Shown here: in pieces, positions 31,880 to 42,869 of the stretch
Layout of the letters: each line of letters opens with the position of its first letter
Position numbering within the stretch: the stretch's first letter is position 1
DNA from: Sciurus carolinensis
Taxonomy: Eukaryota > Chordata > Mammalia > Rodentia > Sciuridae
Direction of reading: 5' to 3'
NCBI RefSeq assembly: GCF_902686445.1
Contig: NC_062214.1
Span: forward strand, 46,261,454-46,325,453
Length of the DNA: 64,000 nt
Position numbers and translations under genes: made by a program
The notes under the pieces: generated by a model
What the model saw: the letters and a program-made list of their open reading frames with translations, nothing else
Told to the model about the DNA's origin: nothing
The model's database searches: none

Positions 31880-32327
31880 TGTTTTTGTCATTTTTTTCAC
31901 TGCTGTGACTAAAGAACCCAACCAGCACAATTATAGAGCTGGAAAAATTTATTTGAAGGCTTATGACTTCAGAGGTCTTAGTCCATAGAACGCTGGCTCC
32001 ATTCCTCAGGGATTCAGGTGAGGCAGAACATCATGGCAGAAGAGTGTGGCAGAGGGAAACAGCTCACAGGATGATCAGTAAATAGAGAGAGAGTCTCCAC
32101 TCTCCAGATACAAATGTACACCCCAAAGTCACACCCCCAATTCCCACCTCCTCCAATCACACCCCACCTGCTTCCAGTTACCACTCAGTTAATCCCATCA
32201 GGGATTAATTCACTGATTAGGTTAAGGATATAACCCAATCATTTCTTTTTGAAACCTTCTTGCATTGTCTTACATGTGTCCACATAACAGAATCAGGATG
32301 TCACAAAATGGTGCTGTGTCCATTACA
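31880..32327 (-). mobile_element. MaLR solo LTR, same family as the 54-59 kb element
   Basis: CACTGCTGTGACTAAAGA, CAGGATGATCAGTAAATAG, CCACCTCCTCCAATCACACC and CCCATCAGGGATTAATTCAC are the reverse complement of the LTRs at 54168 and 58843. The ends are TG and CA. The flanking five bases, GTTTC and GTTTA, match at four positions, as expected of an aged 5-bp TSD. Confidence 0.8.
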
Positions 32328-32381
32328 GTTTATTCCATCTTGAGGCACATGTGGTTCAAATATCCCATTACTGGTACACAT

Positions 32382-32782
32382 TGTTACAGGCTCAGCTATG
32401 TCCCTCAAAATTCATGTGTTGAATTCTGACAGCCCCCAGTATCTTAGAATGTGACAGTATTTGGAGATAGGGTCTTTATAGTAGCATTTTTTTAAAAAAA
32501 AAATGAAGTCATTAGTGTCTTAATCCAGTATGGTTGTGCTATTTTAAGAAAAAGAAATGTGGACAAAGGTACAAAGGGAAGATGATGTACAAGCCAAGGA
32601 CAGAGGCCTGGAAGAGGCCTGGAAGAACCAGTCCTTTCCTCAGGGTTCCCAGAAGGAACCAACTTTCCCAGAACTTTGATCTTGAACTTTCAACCTCCAT
32701 AAATGTGAGGAAATAAATTTCCGTTGGTTAAGCCCACCTGGACTGTAGGATCTTGTTATAGCAGCCCTAGTAAACTAATACA
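32382..32782 (+). mobile_element. MLT1-type solo LTR
   Basis: CCTCAAAATTCATGTGTTG, GATAGGGTCTTTATAG, AAGGAACCAACTTTCCC, AATAAATTTCCGTTGG and AGCCCTAGTAAACTAATACA are typical of the MLT1 LTR order. Confidence 0.8.
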
Positions 32783-34179
32783 CTTGTTAACTTTGGTCAC
32801 TTGATGAGATGGTGTCTATTGAGTTTCTCTACTATGGTATTCTATTTTCCCCTTTGCAACTAACAAGTACCTTGGTGGGAGATATTTTGAGGCTTTGCAA
32901 ATATCAGTTTCCTCCTCCTATCTCACTCAGTAAAGCATCCATTGATGATTCTTGCCTGAAACAATGATTACCAGAGTAGTTGCCAAATGCACTTTTAAAA
33001 TAAACTATTTTGTCCAAGTAAAATGTATGCAGAAAAAAATACAACTCACAAGTTTGTATTTCAAAGGATTTTCACACAATGAGACATCCTCATGGCCTCT
33101 AACATGCTCCTGCAGTACAACAAAATCAGCAGCAAGTTTCCACATCTCATTTGCCCTCAATCCTAATAACTCTCGTGATTCATAACACCAAATATCAGTT
33201 TTGCCTGATACAGAGACATTCATGGCTAATTCATTACTGATTATTTGTTGCCTGATTTCTTTCAATCAAGATTTATTTCATTACTCTGTAATTCCATCAT
33301 ATGAATATATCACTGCTTATTCATTTCAATGTTGATAACCATGTGGGTAGTTTCTAGCTTGGGGCTGGTATGCATAAAACTTCTGTGAATACTTTTTAAG
33401 TCTCTTCATCCACATGTTTTCATTTCTCTTTGATAAATATCTAGGAGTACAATTTCTGGATATGTTTCTAAAAAACTACAAAACTCCTTTCCAAAATTAT
33501 TGCTCCCACATACTCCCCCCACCGGCAGTGAGTGAACATTCCATATCCTCAGCTGTGCTGAGTAATTTTCATCTGTTTCATTTTATCTATTTGAATGGGC
33601 ATGTAGTAGTATCTCATTGTGGTGCAGTTTGTATTTTCCTAATGACTAAGGATGTCTTCAAGCAATTTTGATGTGGTTATTGAGTATTTGCATATTTTCT
33701 TTTGGAAGATATCTGTGCAGATTTTTTGCTCCTACTTTAACTGGGTTGTGTTTTATTGTTTTGAGTTGTAAGAATAGTTTATATTTCTTGTACAGGCTCC
33801 CCTAGGTATGTCTGTTTTTATTTAAAATTTTAATGATTATGCTATGCCTCACAATATGAGTTCCTCAATTGTTAGAGTTTAGCCTGACGCATCTCACTTT
33901 CCACTTTACAGCGTAATAACCTTACAAAATTAAAATTCCTGTAACCTACACTCCACCTATTATGGCAGTAATTTTACTTCTTCATACATTGTAAACCTAA
34001 TCTTTCAGCGTTATATTTTTCTTTGTATATTATGTCTTATGAGTAGCAAACAAACTGTTATTTTATCTTTACCAACTTCTTTACCCTCTTTCATGCTCTT
34101 TTTCCTTTCTTTTAGATTGGAATTTCCGTATGGAATTAGTTCCTTTCAGCCTGCAGAATATTCTTATTTTTTTTTTTTT

Positions 34180-34734
34180 GGAGTAATTAAACAAAATATT
34201 TAATACTCATTTTACATAATTTAACTTTTGACAATGAAACTATATATTTGCTTTACTTGCCTAGTTTGCAAAAGTTGATTATATATTTATCAACAGGACA
34301 TGTAAAACGTACTAAAGGGAAAAATAATGTGATTTTTAATAATGCAGAAAAACAAACCAGAACCGAATACTTAATTTCCAAACATAGAAATTTAAATATA
34401 TTCTCACTCATAAAATTGAAATTAAAAATTATAATTATGAATTGATTGCAAATAAAGTAAATAATACTTATAAATCTCAGATTTATAATCTGAGATTATA
34501 ATTATAATCTGAGATTAAAAATGCATTTAAAAGTAATACTGTGACATTACTATAGAAAAGGAAAATGAACTTAATTGAAATGTTAGACAAAATATATTGC
34601 ACACGTCTATAAATATATGAAAGTACTGAGGAAGGAATAAATATACAAGCAGAAGTTAGTGAATCAAAAAAGATACAGCAAGTAAAATCAGTAATTAAGA
34701 AAATAGCTTACCATGATCACATGATCAAGTAAGA
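34180..34734 (-). other. Probable 3'-transduced sequence of L1 copy B
   Basis: These bases lie beyond the L1 3' end but inside the TSDs. On the minus strand an ATTAAA (34199-34204) sits 20-25 bases before the terminal poly(A). The content is AT-rich and unique-looking, with an inverted repeat near 34472-34515. Confidence 0.75.
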
Positions 34735-34944
34735 TTCATTTTTTTTATTATTATTGTATACAAATGGGATACATGTTGTTTCTCTATTTGTACATGGAGT
34801 CAAGGCATACCATTTGTGTAATCATACGTTTACATAGGGCAATGATGTTTGATTCATTATTTTTTTTCCCTTCCCCCCCACCCCTCCCACCCCTCTTTTC
34901 CCTCTATACAGTCCTTCTTTCCTTCATTCTTACCACACTCCTTA

Positions 34945-34984
34945 TCCCTAACCCTAAACCTAACCCTAAACCTAATGCTAACCC
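34945..34984 (-). repeat. Telomere-like CCCTAA/ACCTAA tract in the L1 3' UTR
   Basis: CCCTAACCCTAAACCTAACC then CTAAACCTAATGCTAACCC interrupts the usual pyrimidine-rich part of the 3' UTR. The corresponding positions of copies A and C (near 20480 and 56720) lack it. Confidence 0.9.
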
Positions 34985-35112
34985 TTCCCACCCCCCAATA
35001 TATGTCCTCATCTGCTTATCAGCGAGATCATTCGTCCTTTAGTTTTTTGAGATTAGCATGATATTATCCAATTTCATCCATTTGCCTGCAAACGCCATAA
35101 TTTTATCATTCT

Positions 35113-38100
35113 TCATTGCGGAGTAATATTCCATTGTATATATATATGCCACAGTTTCTTTATCCATTCATCAACTGATGGGCATCTAGGTTGGTTCCAC
35201 AATCTGGCTATGGTGAATTGAGCAGCAATGAACATTGATGTGGCTGTATCTCTGTAGTATGCTGATTTTAAGTCCTTTGGGTATAGGCCAAGGAGTGGGA
35301 TAGCTGGGTCAAATGGCGTTTCCATTCCAAGCTTTCTGAGGAATCTCCATACTGCTTTCCAGAGTGGCTGCACTAATTTGCAACCCCACCAGCAATGTAT
35401 GAGTGTTCCTTTTTCACCACATCCTCGCCAACACCTATTGTTGCTTGTGTTCTTGATAATCGCCATTCTAATTGGGGTGAGATGAAATCTTAGTGTAGTT
35501 TTGATTTGCATTTCCCTTATTACTAGGGATGTTGAACATTTTTTCATATATCTGTTGATTGTTTGTACATCTTCTTCTATGAAGTGTCTGTTCATTTCCT
35601 TAGCCCATTTGTTGATTGGATTATTTGTATTCTTTGTGTAGAGTTTTTTGAGTTCTTTATAGATTCTGGAAATTAGCGCTCTATCTGAAGTATGGTCGGC
35701 AAAGATATTCTCCCACTCTGTAGGCTCTCTCTTCACATTGCTGATAGTTTCCTTTGCTGAGAGAAAGCTTTTTAGTTTGAATCTATCCCAGTTGTTGATT
35801 CTTGCTTTTATTTCTTGTGCTATGGGAGTCCTGTTAAGGAAGTCTGATCCTAAGCCAACAAGTTGAAGATTTGGACCTACTTTTTCTTCTATGAGGTGCA
35901 GGGTCTCTGGTCTGATTCCGAGGTCCTTGATCCATTTTGAGTTGAGTTTTGTGTAGGGTGAGAGATAGGGGTTTAATTTCATTCTATTGCATATGGTTTT
36001 CCAGTTTTCCCAGCACCATTTGTTGAAGAGGCTATCTTTTCTTCATTGTATATTTTTGGACCCTTTGTCTAGTATGAGAAAATTGTATTTATTTGGGTTT
36101 CTGTCCATGTCCTCTATTCTGTACCATTGATCTACCTGTCTATTTTGGTACCAATACCATGCCGTTTTTGTTACTATTGCTTTGTAGTAGAGTTGAAGAT
36201 CTGGTATTGCAATACCCCCTGCTTCGTTCTTGCTACTTAGGATTGCTTTAGCTATTCTAGGTTTTTTATTCTTCCAGATGAATTTCATAATTGCTTGCTC
36301 TATTTCTGCAAGGTACATCATTGGGATTTTAATTGGAATTGCATTGAATCTGTATAGCACTTTAGGTAGTGTGGCCATTTTGACAATATTAATTCTGCCT
36401 ATCCAGGAACATGGGAGATCTTTCCATCTTCTAAGGTTTTCTTTAATTTCTTTCTTTAGTGTTCTGTAGTTCTCATTGTAGAGGTCTTTCACCTCTTTTG
36501 TGAGATTGATTCCCAAGTATTTTATTTTTTTCAATGCTATTGTGAATGGGGTAGTTTTCCTAATTTCTCTTTCATCACTTATGTACAAAAATGCATTGGA
36601 TTTATGAGCATTGATCTTGTAACCTGCTACTTTACTGAATTCACTTATGAGTTCTAAAAGTTTTCTGGTGGAATTTCCAGGTTCCTCTAAATATATAATC
36701 TTGTTGTCAGCGAACAGGGATAGTTTGAGTTCTTCTTTTCCAATTCGTATCCCTTTAATTTCTTTGGTTTGTCTAATTGCTCTGGCTAGAGTCTCAAGGA
36801 CGATGTTGAATAGAAGTGGTGAAAGAGGGCATCCCTGCCTTGTTCCAGTTTTTAGGGGGAACGCTTTCAGTTTTTCACCATTTAGAATGATATTGGCCAT
36901 GGGCTTAGCATAGATGGCCTTTATAATGTTAAGGAATGTTCTCACTACCCCAATTTTTTCTAGTGTTTTGAGCATGAAGGGATGCTGTATTTTATTGAAT
37001 GCTTTTTCTGCATCTATGGAAATAATCATGTGATTCTTAACTTTAAGTCTGTTGATATGGTGAATTACATTTATTGATTTCCGAATGTTGAACCAACCTT
37101 GCATCCCTGGGATAAAACCCACTTGATCGTGGTGCACTATCTTTTTAATATATATTTGTATGCGATTTGCTAAAATTTTGTTGAGAATTTTTGTGTCGAT
37201 GTTCATTAAGGATATTGGTCTGAAATTTTCTTTCCTCGATGTGTCTCTGTCTGGTTTAGGTATCAGGGTGATGTTGGCTTCATAGAACAAGTTTGGGAGG
37301 GTTCCCTCCTCTTCTATTTCATGAAATACTTTGAGGAGTATTGGAATGAGCTCTTCTTTAAAGGTTTTGTAGAACTCGGCTGAGAACCCATCTGGTCCCG
37401 GACTTTTCTTTATTGGTAGGCTTTTGATGACCTCTTCTATTTCATTGCTTGAAATTGGTTTATTTAAGTTGTGTATGTCCTCCTCGTTCAGTTTAGGTAA
37501 TTCATATGTCTCTAGAAATTTGTTGATGTCTTCAAGGTTTTCTGTTTTGTTGGAGTATAGATTTTCGAAATAGCTTCTAATTATGTTTTGTTTTTCAGTC
37601 GTGTCTGTTGTGATGTTTCCTTGTTCTTTCCGAATTTTAGTAATTTGAGTTTTCTCCCTCTTTCTGTTTGTTAGTGTGGCTAAGGGTTTATCAATTTTGT
37701 TTATTTTTTCAAAGAATCAACTGTTTATTTTGTTAATTTTTCCAATTGTTTCTTTTGTTTCAATTTCATCGATTTCAGCTCTGATTTTAACTATTTCCTG
37801 TCTTCTACTACTTTTGGTATTGGTCTGCTCTTCTTTTTCTAGGGCTTTGAGCTGTAGTGTTAAGACGTTTATTTGTTGATTTCTACTTCTTTTTTTGAAT
37901 GCGCCCCATGAAATAAATCTTCCTCTAAGTACTGCTTTCATAGTGTCCCAGAGATTTTGATATGATGTGTCTTTGTTCTCGTTTACTTCTAAGAATTTTT
38001 TTATTTCCCTTCTGATGTCTTCTGTTATCCATTCATCATACAATAGTGTATTATTTAATCTCCAGATATTAGAGAAGTTTCTGTTTTTTATTCTGTCATT

Positions 38101-38820
38101 TATTTCTAATTTCAATCCATTATGATCTGATAGAGTACAAGGTAGTATCTCTATCTTCTTGTATTTGCTAACAGTAGCTTTGTGGCATAAAATATGGTCT
38201 ATTTTAGAGAAGGATCCATGTGCTGCTGCGAAGAAAGTGTATTTGTTCTTTGTTGGATGGTGTATTCTATATATGTCTGTTAAGTCTAAATTGTTGATTG
38301 TGTTATTGAGATCTATGGTTTCTTTATTCAATTTTTACTTGGACGATCTATCCAGTGGTGAGAGAGGTGTGTTAAAATCGCCTAGTACTATTGTGTTGTG
38401 GTCTATTTGATTTCTGGAATTGAGAAGGATTTGTTTGATGTACGTGGATGAGCCAATGTTCGGAGCATAGATATTTATGATTGTTATGTCTTGCTGATTT
38501 ATGCTTCCCTTAAGCAGCATGTAATGTCCTTCTTTATCCCTTCTGACTAGTTTTGACTTGAAGTCCACATTTTCTGAAATGAGGATGGATACTCCAGCTT
38601 TTTTGCTGAGTCCATGTGCATGGTATGTTTTTCCCCATCCTTTCACCTTTAGTCTATGGGTATCTCTTTCTATGAGGTGAGTCTCTTGCAGGCAGCATAT
38701 TGTTGGATTTTTCTTTTTAATCCAATCTGCCAGTCTTTGTCTTTTGATTGATGAGTTCAGGCCATTAACATTCAGGGTTATTATTGTGATATGATTTATA
38801 TTCCCAGTCATTTGACTCAT
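35113..38820 (-). pseudogene. L1 ORF2 (endonuclease-reverse transcriptase), three nonsense codons
   Basis: ORF2 protein nicks target DNA and copies the L1 RNA. The N-terminal endonuclease (TLNVNGLNSS, CCLQETH, VLGDFN, SDHNGLKLEI) is followed by the reverse transcriptase ([25 protein letters not shown]) and the C-terminal region. The frame stays open from 38820 to about 35113, interrupted by TAA at 38335-38337, TGA at 37717-37719 and TGA at 36043-36045. I read the stretch between the second stop and 37290 by hand and found it open. The polymerase motif around 36680-36700 reads LFADN, where active L1s have FADD. ORF2 ends early in a TA-repeat shared with copies A and C. Confidence 0.93.
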
Positions 38821-38867
38821 ATTTGTTTTTTGACATGATTTGGTTTCTCCTTTATTTGGCTATTCCT

Positions 38868-39914
38868 TTAGGCTAGCGCCTCCTGTTGCTGATTTGCATC
38901 ATTGTTTTTCATGTCTTCCTCATGGAATATTTTGCTGAGAATGTTCTGTAATGCTGGCTTTCTTTTTGTAAATTCCCTTAGCTTTTGTTTATCATGGAAG
39001 GATCTTATTGCATAGTCAAATTTGAAGGTAAGTTTTGCTGGGTATAAGATTCTTGGTTGGCATCCATTTTCTTTCAGGGCTTGGTAAATGTTGTTCCAGT
39101 CCCTTCTAGCTTTTAGGGTCTGGATTGAAAAATCTGCTGATATTCTTATTGGTTTCCCTCTGAATGTAATTTGATTGTTTTCTCTCGCGGCCTTTAAAAT
39201 TCTGTCTTTATTTTGTATGTTAGGTATCTTCATAATAATGTGCCTTGGTGTGGGTCTGTTGTAATTTTGTATATTTGGAGTTCTATAAACCTCTTGTACT
39301 TGGTTTTCCATTTCATTCTTCAGATTTGGGAAATTTTCTGATATTATTTCATTGAATAGATTGTTCATTCCTTTGGTTTGTTTCTCTAAGCCTTCCTCAA
39401 TCCTAATAATTCTCAAATTTGGCCTTTTCATGATATCCCATAATTTTTGTAGATTCTGTTCATGATTTCTTACCATCTTCTCTGTTTGGCCAACTTTGTT
39501 TTCAAGATTAAATAATTTGTCTTCAATGTCTGAGGTTCTGTCTTCCAGGTGTTCTATCCTATTGGTTATGCTTTCTATGGAGTTTTTAACTTGGTTTATT
39601 GTTTCCTTCATTTCAAGGATTTCAGTTTGTTTTTTTTTCAGTATCTCTAACTCTTTATTGAGATGATCTCTTGCTTCCTGTATTTGGTCTTTTAACTGTT
39701 GATTGGTGCGATCATTTAATGCCTGCATTTGCTCTTTCATCTCCTCCTTCAATGCCTGCATTTGCTCTTTCATCTCCTCATTTGCTTCTCTGATTGTTTT
39801 AATTATGTACATTCTGGACTCCTTTTTTGACATTTCCTCTGCTGTGCTGTCATTGGGTTTTATTGATGTAGTATCTAGGTTTGTTTGGGACATTTTCTTC
39901 CCTTGTTTTCTCAT
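38868..39914 (-). CDS. L1 ORF1 protein (RNA-binding chaperone), intact
   Basis: Uninterrupted frame of 348 residues. L1 ORF1p trimerises through a coiled coil and coats L1 RNA. The coiled coil covers roughly residues 45-155, with many Glu/Lys/Gln heptads, and includes a tandem ten-residue duplication, EEMKEQMQAL. An RRM-like domain (RPNLRIIRIEEG onward) and a C-terminal domain (RKPALQNILSKIF) follow. The length suits a mammalian ORF1. It ends about 47 bases before ORF2. Expression would need the L1's own promoter. Confidence 0.93.
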   Translation of the reverse strand: MRKQGKKMSQTNLDTTSIKPNDSTAEEMSKKESRMYIIKTIREANEEMKEQMQALKEEMKEQMQALNDRTNQQLKDQIQEARDHLNKELEILKKKQTEILEMKETINQVKNSIESITNRIEHLEDRTSDIEDKLFNLENKVGQTEKMVRNHEQNLQKLWDIMKRPNLRIIRIEEGLEKQTKGMNNLFNEIISENFPNLKNEMENQVQEVYRTPNIQNYNRPTPRHIIMKIPNIQNKDRILKAARENNQITFRGKPIRISADFSIQTLKARRDWNNIYQALKENGCQPRILYPAKLTFKFDYAIRSFHDKQKLREFTKRKPALQNILSKIFHEEDMKNNDANQQQEALA

Positions 39915-40992
39915 ATTGGTCAGATGTCAGTGGGAATCTGAGATATTGCAGATTTCCTCTATTGGCTTATAGTGTCCCGGTAGATTTCCAGTGTATCACC
40001 TCCCAGCCTTCAGTAGCTTGATGTCTTGGAGGAACTTGATAATGAAGTGCTTCCAAAGAAAGCTGCCCCTAGCCCCCTACTGGTTCCAGGGCTTGGAGCT
40101 GGCTCTGTGCAGAAAGGCTCTCACTGGGGGCCTGCACTGTGCAGCTGGCCCTGTGGGGGGAGCCCACCGCCGGAGTGTGGAAGGCTACCTTGGGAAGACT
40201 CTAGCTGCCCTACCGTGCTATGATAAGCCACCCCTATCTGTGCCTGGCGCCCAGGCCAAGTTTCACCCAGTGGGGGAGACTCACCCCGTGACTCTATTTT
40301 TGTCCAAGTCTCTCAATGCCTCCCCTTCTTTAGTCCTGGGTTCTGGAGCGACTGGAGATACAGTCACCCTCTAGGTCGCCATCTTGGATCGCCCTGTGGA
40401 AAGAGCCTGCGGCCGGAGTGGGCAGAGCTGCCTGAAGAAGTCTCTGGCTGCCCTACCCTGATCCCAGAGGCTGCTTGTGGATTGAATCTCTCTGTTGGCT
40501 GGGGGACTTGTGGCTGTCTCTATGTAGAAAAGCTCTCACTGGGCGGTCTGTTCCAAGAAGCTAGCCTTGAAACGCACCTCCCACTGCAGGGGTCCAGGCT
40601 GCTTGGGGAGGTCGCTGGCTGCCCTGTCCTGGTCCCTGAAGCCGCTTGCGGGCCAGAGTATGCCGCGCTGGCTCCGGGTCTTGGAGCTTGTTCTGATCAG
40701 AAAGGCTCTCAGTAGGGGGCCTGCTCCAAGAACCTGGAGAAGCTGGCTGTGTGGGAGGGGCCCAGCACCGGAGTGCGCAGGGCTGCCTGTGGAAGACTCT
40801 AGCTTCCCTGCCCTGCTCCGATAAGCCACCTCTATCTGGGCCTGCCCCCTGGGCTGAACTTTACCCAGTGGGCAGACTCACCCGTGGCTCTGTTTTGGTC
40901 CGAGTCTCTCAATGCCTCCCCTTCTTAACTCCTGGGTTCTGGAACGACTGGGGATGCAGTCCCCCTCTAGTCCGCCATCTTGGATCGCCCCC
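39915..40992 (-). promoter_or_regulatory. L1 5' UTR with two tandem YY1-headed units
   Basis: Two related segments, about 40394-40065 and 40991-40661, each begin with GATCCAAGATGGCG (YY1-type motif, + strand CGCCATCTTGGATC) and share some 330 bases of clear similarity. An extra internal sub-repeat lies in 40395-40660. L1 5' UTRs are internal RNA polymerase II promoters, and YY1 positions their start. Confidence 0.85.
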
Positions 40993-42559
40993 CAGAATAT
41001 TCTTAAATTGGTTCTTTTTAGTTATACATGACAGTAGGATTCATTTTGACATAATTATAAAATCATGGATTACAATTTGTTCTAATTCAGTCCCTAGTAC
41101 TGCCCCTTCTCCTCCTCTTCTTCCCTTCCCTCTACTGATCTTCCTGATATTTACTTATTGTTTTCTTTTTAATTAGTGTCTCATGGATGTACATGATGAT
41201 GAGAGTCACTGTGGTATATTTATATATGTACCTAGGAAAATTAGGTCAGATTCATTCCACTTGTCTTTTCCCATCTCATCCCTCCTCCCTTCCCTTCATT
41301 CCCCTTTGCCTACTCCATTGATCTTGCTTCTATTATGGCCCACCCCCCCACCCCCTGCCATTTTGGATTAGCTTTTGCTTATCAGAGAAAACATTCAACA
41401 TTGAACTTTTGGGGACCAGCTTATTTCACTTAGCATGATAATCTCTAGTTCTAGCCGTTGCCTGGCAAATGCCGTAAAGTCATTCTTCTCTATTTCAGCC
41501 TGCAGAATATCTTTGGTCTGTATATTTTTTGTAGTACATCCATGGGTGATAAATTTTCTCATTTTAAAAATTTTGTCTGAAAACATCTTAAAGTTTACCT
41601 TCATTTTTGAAGGGCTTTTTTACTGGATATTTCACTGTGGGTTGACAACCTCCTCCTCCTGTCCCTTTGTGCCCACATAAGAAATATGTTGTTCTCTTGC
41701 CCCTTGGCCTCTATTGTTTATAACCTGAAGTAAGCTGCCATCTGTGTTACTCTTTTTCTTTCATGTAATGTACCTTTTCCCCATTCTTCCTACTTTTGAA
41801 CTTTTTTTTGTCTTTAATTTTTAGGAGGTTTACTGTATTATACAAGCATGATTTCTGTGCACTTTTTTTCTATTTGAGATTTGCTGAATTTCTTGAATCT
41901 GAAATTAGTATATTTCATCATATTTAGGAATACCTTGGTTATTATTTTTTCAATTTTTTTCTGCCTTATACTCACTCTTTTATTCTGTTGGGATCCAGTT
42001 ACATATATATATTCAGTGTTTTGATATTACTTCACAGGTTTCTGTGAGTATTCATTGTTCTTCAATCTTTTTTTTTCCTTTCTAATTTTTAGATTGGATA
42101 ATTTCCCTTGAATTGTCTTCAGAAAAAGGAAGTTCCAATACTATTAATATTGGAGAATATAAATCTTCCAATTTTTTCTTTAAATATTTCCTTGATTTTT
42201 TTGACACTTTTCATTTATGTATAAATTCAAAATTTCCCCATTGTAGAAAAGCTTGGAATGTTGGTTGGGACTGTATTGGATCTATTAATTGGAAATAATT
42301 AATCACATTATAATATTGAATCTTTTAATCCCTGAACATGATACACCTCACTGATTAGGTTTTAATACCTCTCAGTTAGTGTTTTGTAGTTTCATGTGTA
42401 GAGATCTTGCATATTTTTGTTAGACATTTCTAAGAATGTGATGCTATTAGTAATATCTGTTTAAAATTTTAGTTTCTGATCGTTTACTGTTGCATTTTGT
42501 CCTTGTTTCTATAGACCTCAGTTAAATTCACTTACTAATGCAAATAATTTATAAGTAGG

Positions 42560-42792
42560 TTTTTGGGTATTTAAAAAATCATTATTTATTTATTTTGTAG
42601 CATTGGGGATTGAACCTGGGGGTGCTTCACCACTGAGCTACACTCTTAGCCCTTTTTATTTTTTATATCAAGACAGGGTCTCAGTAAATTGCTGAGGCTG
42701 TCCTCAAACTTGCCATCCTCCTTGCCTCAAACTCTGGAGTAGCTGGGATTACCAGGCATGTGCCACTGTGCCTGGTTGATTTTTGAGTATTT
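42560..42792 (-). mobile_element. Composite SINE, reverse, with TSD
   Basis: The body is 42573-42779 (GCATTGGGGATTGAACCTGG, AGACAGGGTCTCAGTAAATT, GTAGCTGGGATTACC). The flanks TTTTTGGGTATTT and TTTTTGAGTATTT differ at one base. Confidence 0.92.
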
Positions 42793-42869
42793 TGCATGCA
42801 TGCTTTTAGTATTCTGTGAAGAATGACTTTTGATTCTTCTTTTTCAGGCTGTATTCTTTACATTTGTAT

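Larger units (their letters stand above)
31420..34143 (-). mobile_element. Ancient L1M-type element, in pieces
   Basis: Minus-strand L1 3' UTR and late ORF2 landmarks (AGAGTAGTTATTTTGTAGAATG, AAAGCATCCATTGATGATTC, ATATCTAGGAGTACAATTTC) run through 31420-31879, 32328-32381 and 32783-34143, interrupted by two LTRs. The frame is lost throughout. The sequence seems to continue beyond the large L1 insertion, from 41511. Confidence 0.65.
34154..41005 (-). mobile_element. Near-full-length L1 (copy B) with 3' transduction and 13-bp TSD
   Basis: The insertion occupies 34167-40992 between perfect copies of CAGAATATTCTTA (34154-34166 and 40993-41005). On the minus strand it has a 5' UTR of about 1.08 kb, an intact ORF1, an ORF2 with three nonsense codons, and a 3' UTR ending in an A-rich stretch near 34735-34750. 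About 555 bases of non-L1 sequence and a final 13-base poly(A) tail (34167-34179) follow. The length and the intact ORF1 indicate a fairly young insertion. It is not retrotransposition-competent by itself as read here. Confidence 0.92.
34144..41510 (-). mobile_element. Older truncated L1 (copy D), split by the large L1
   Basis: A 0.5-kb L1 3' end (41006-41492, minus strand) has an 18-bp TSD TTTCAGCCTGCAGAATAT at 34144-34161 and 41493-41510. The two TSD copies are now 7.3 kb apart because L1 copy B inserted at the junction of the left TSD and the tail of copy D. Confidence 0.9.

Noticed and set aside
34154..34166. Chance repeat instead of L1 TSD
   Set aside because: A 13-base perfect match placed exactly at both ends of the L1 plus tail, next to poly(T) on the expected side, is very unlikely by chance.
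40482..41176. Frames of 77-141 codons antisense to the L1 5' UTR
   Set aside because: They lie in the GC-rich repeated promoter units of the L1 and share no feature with known proteins. The rodent L1 antisense strand is not known to me to encode such a protein.
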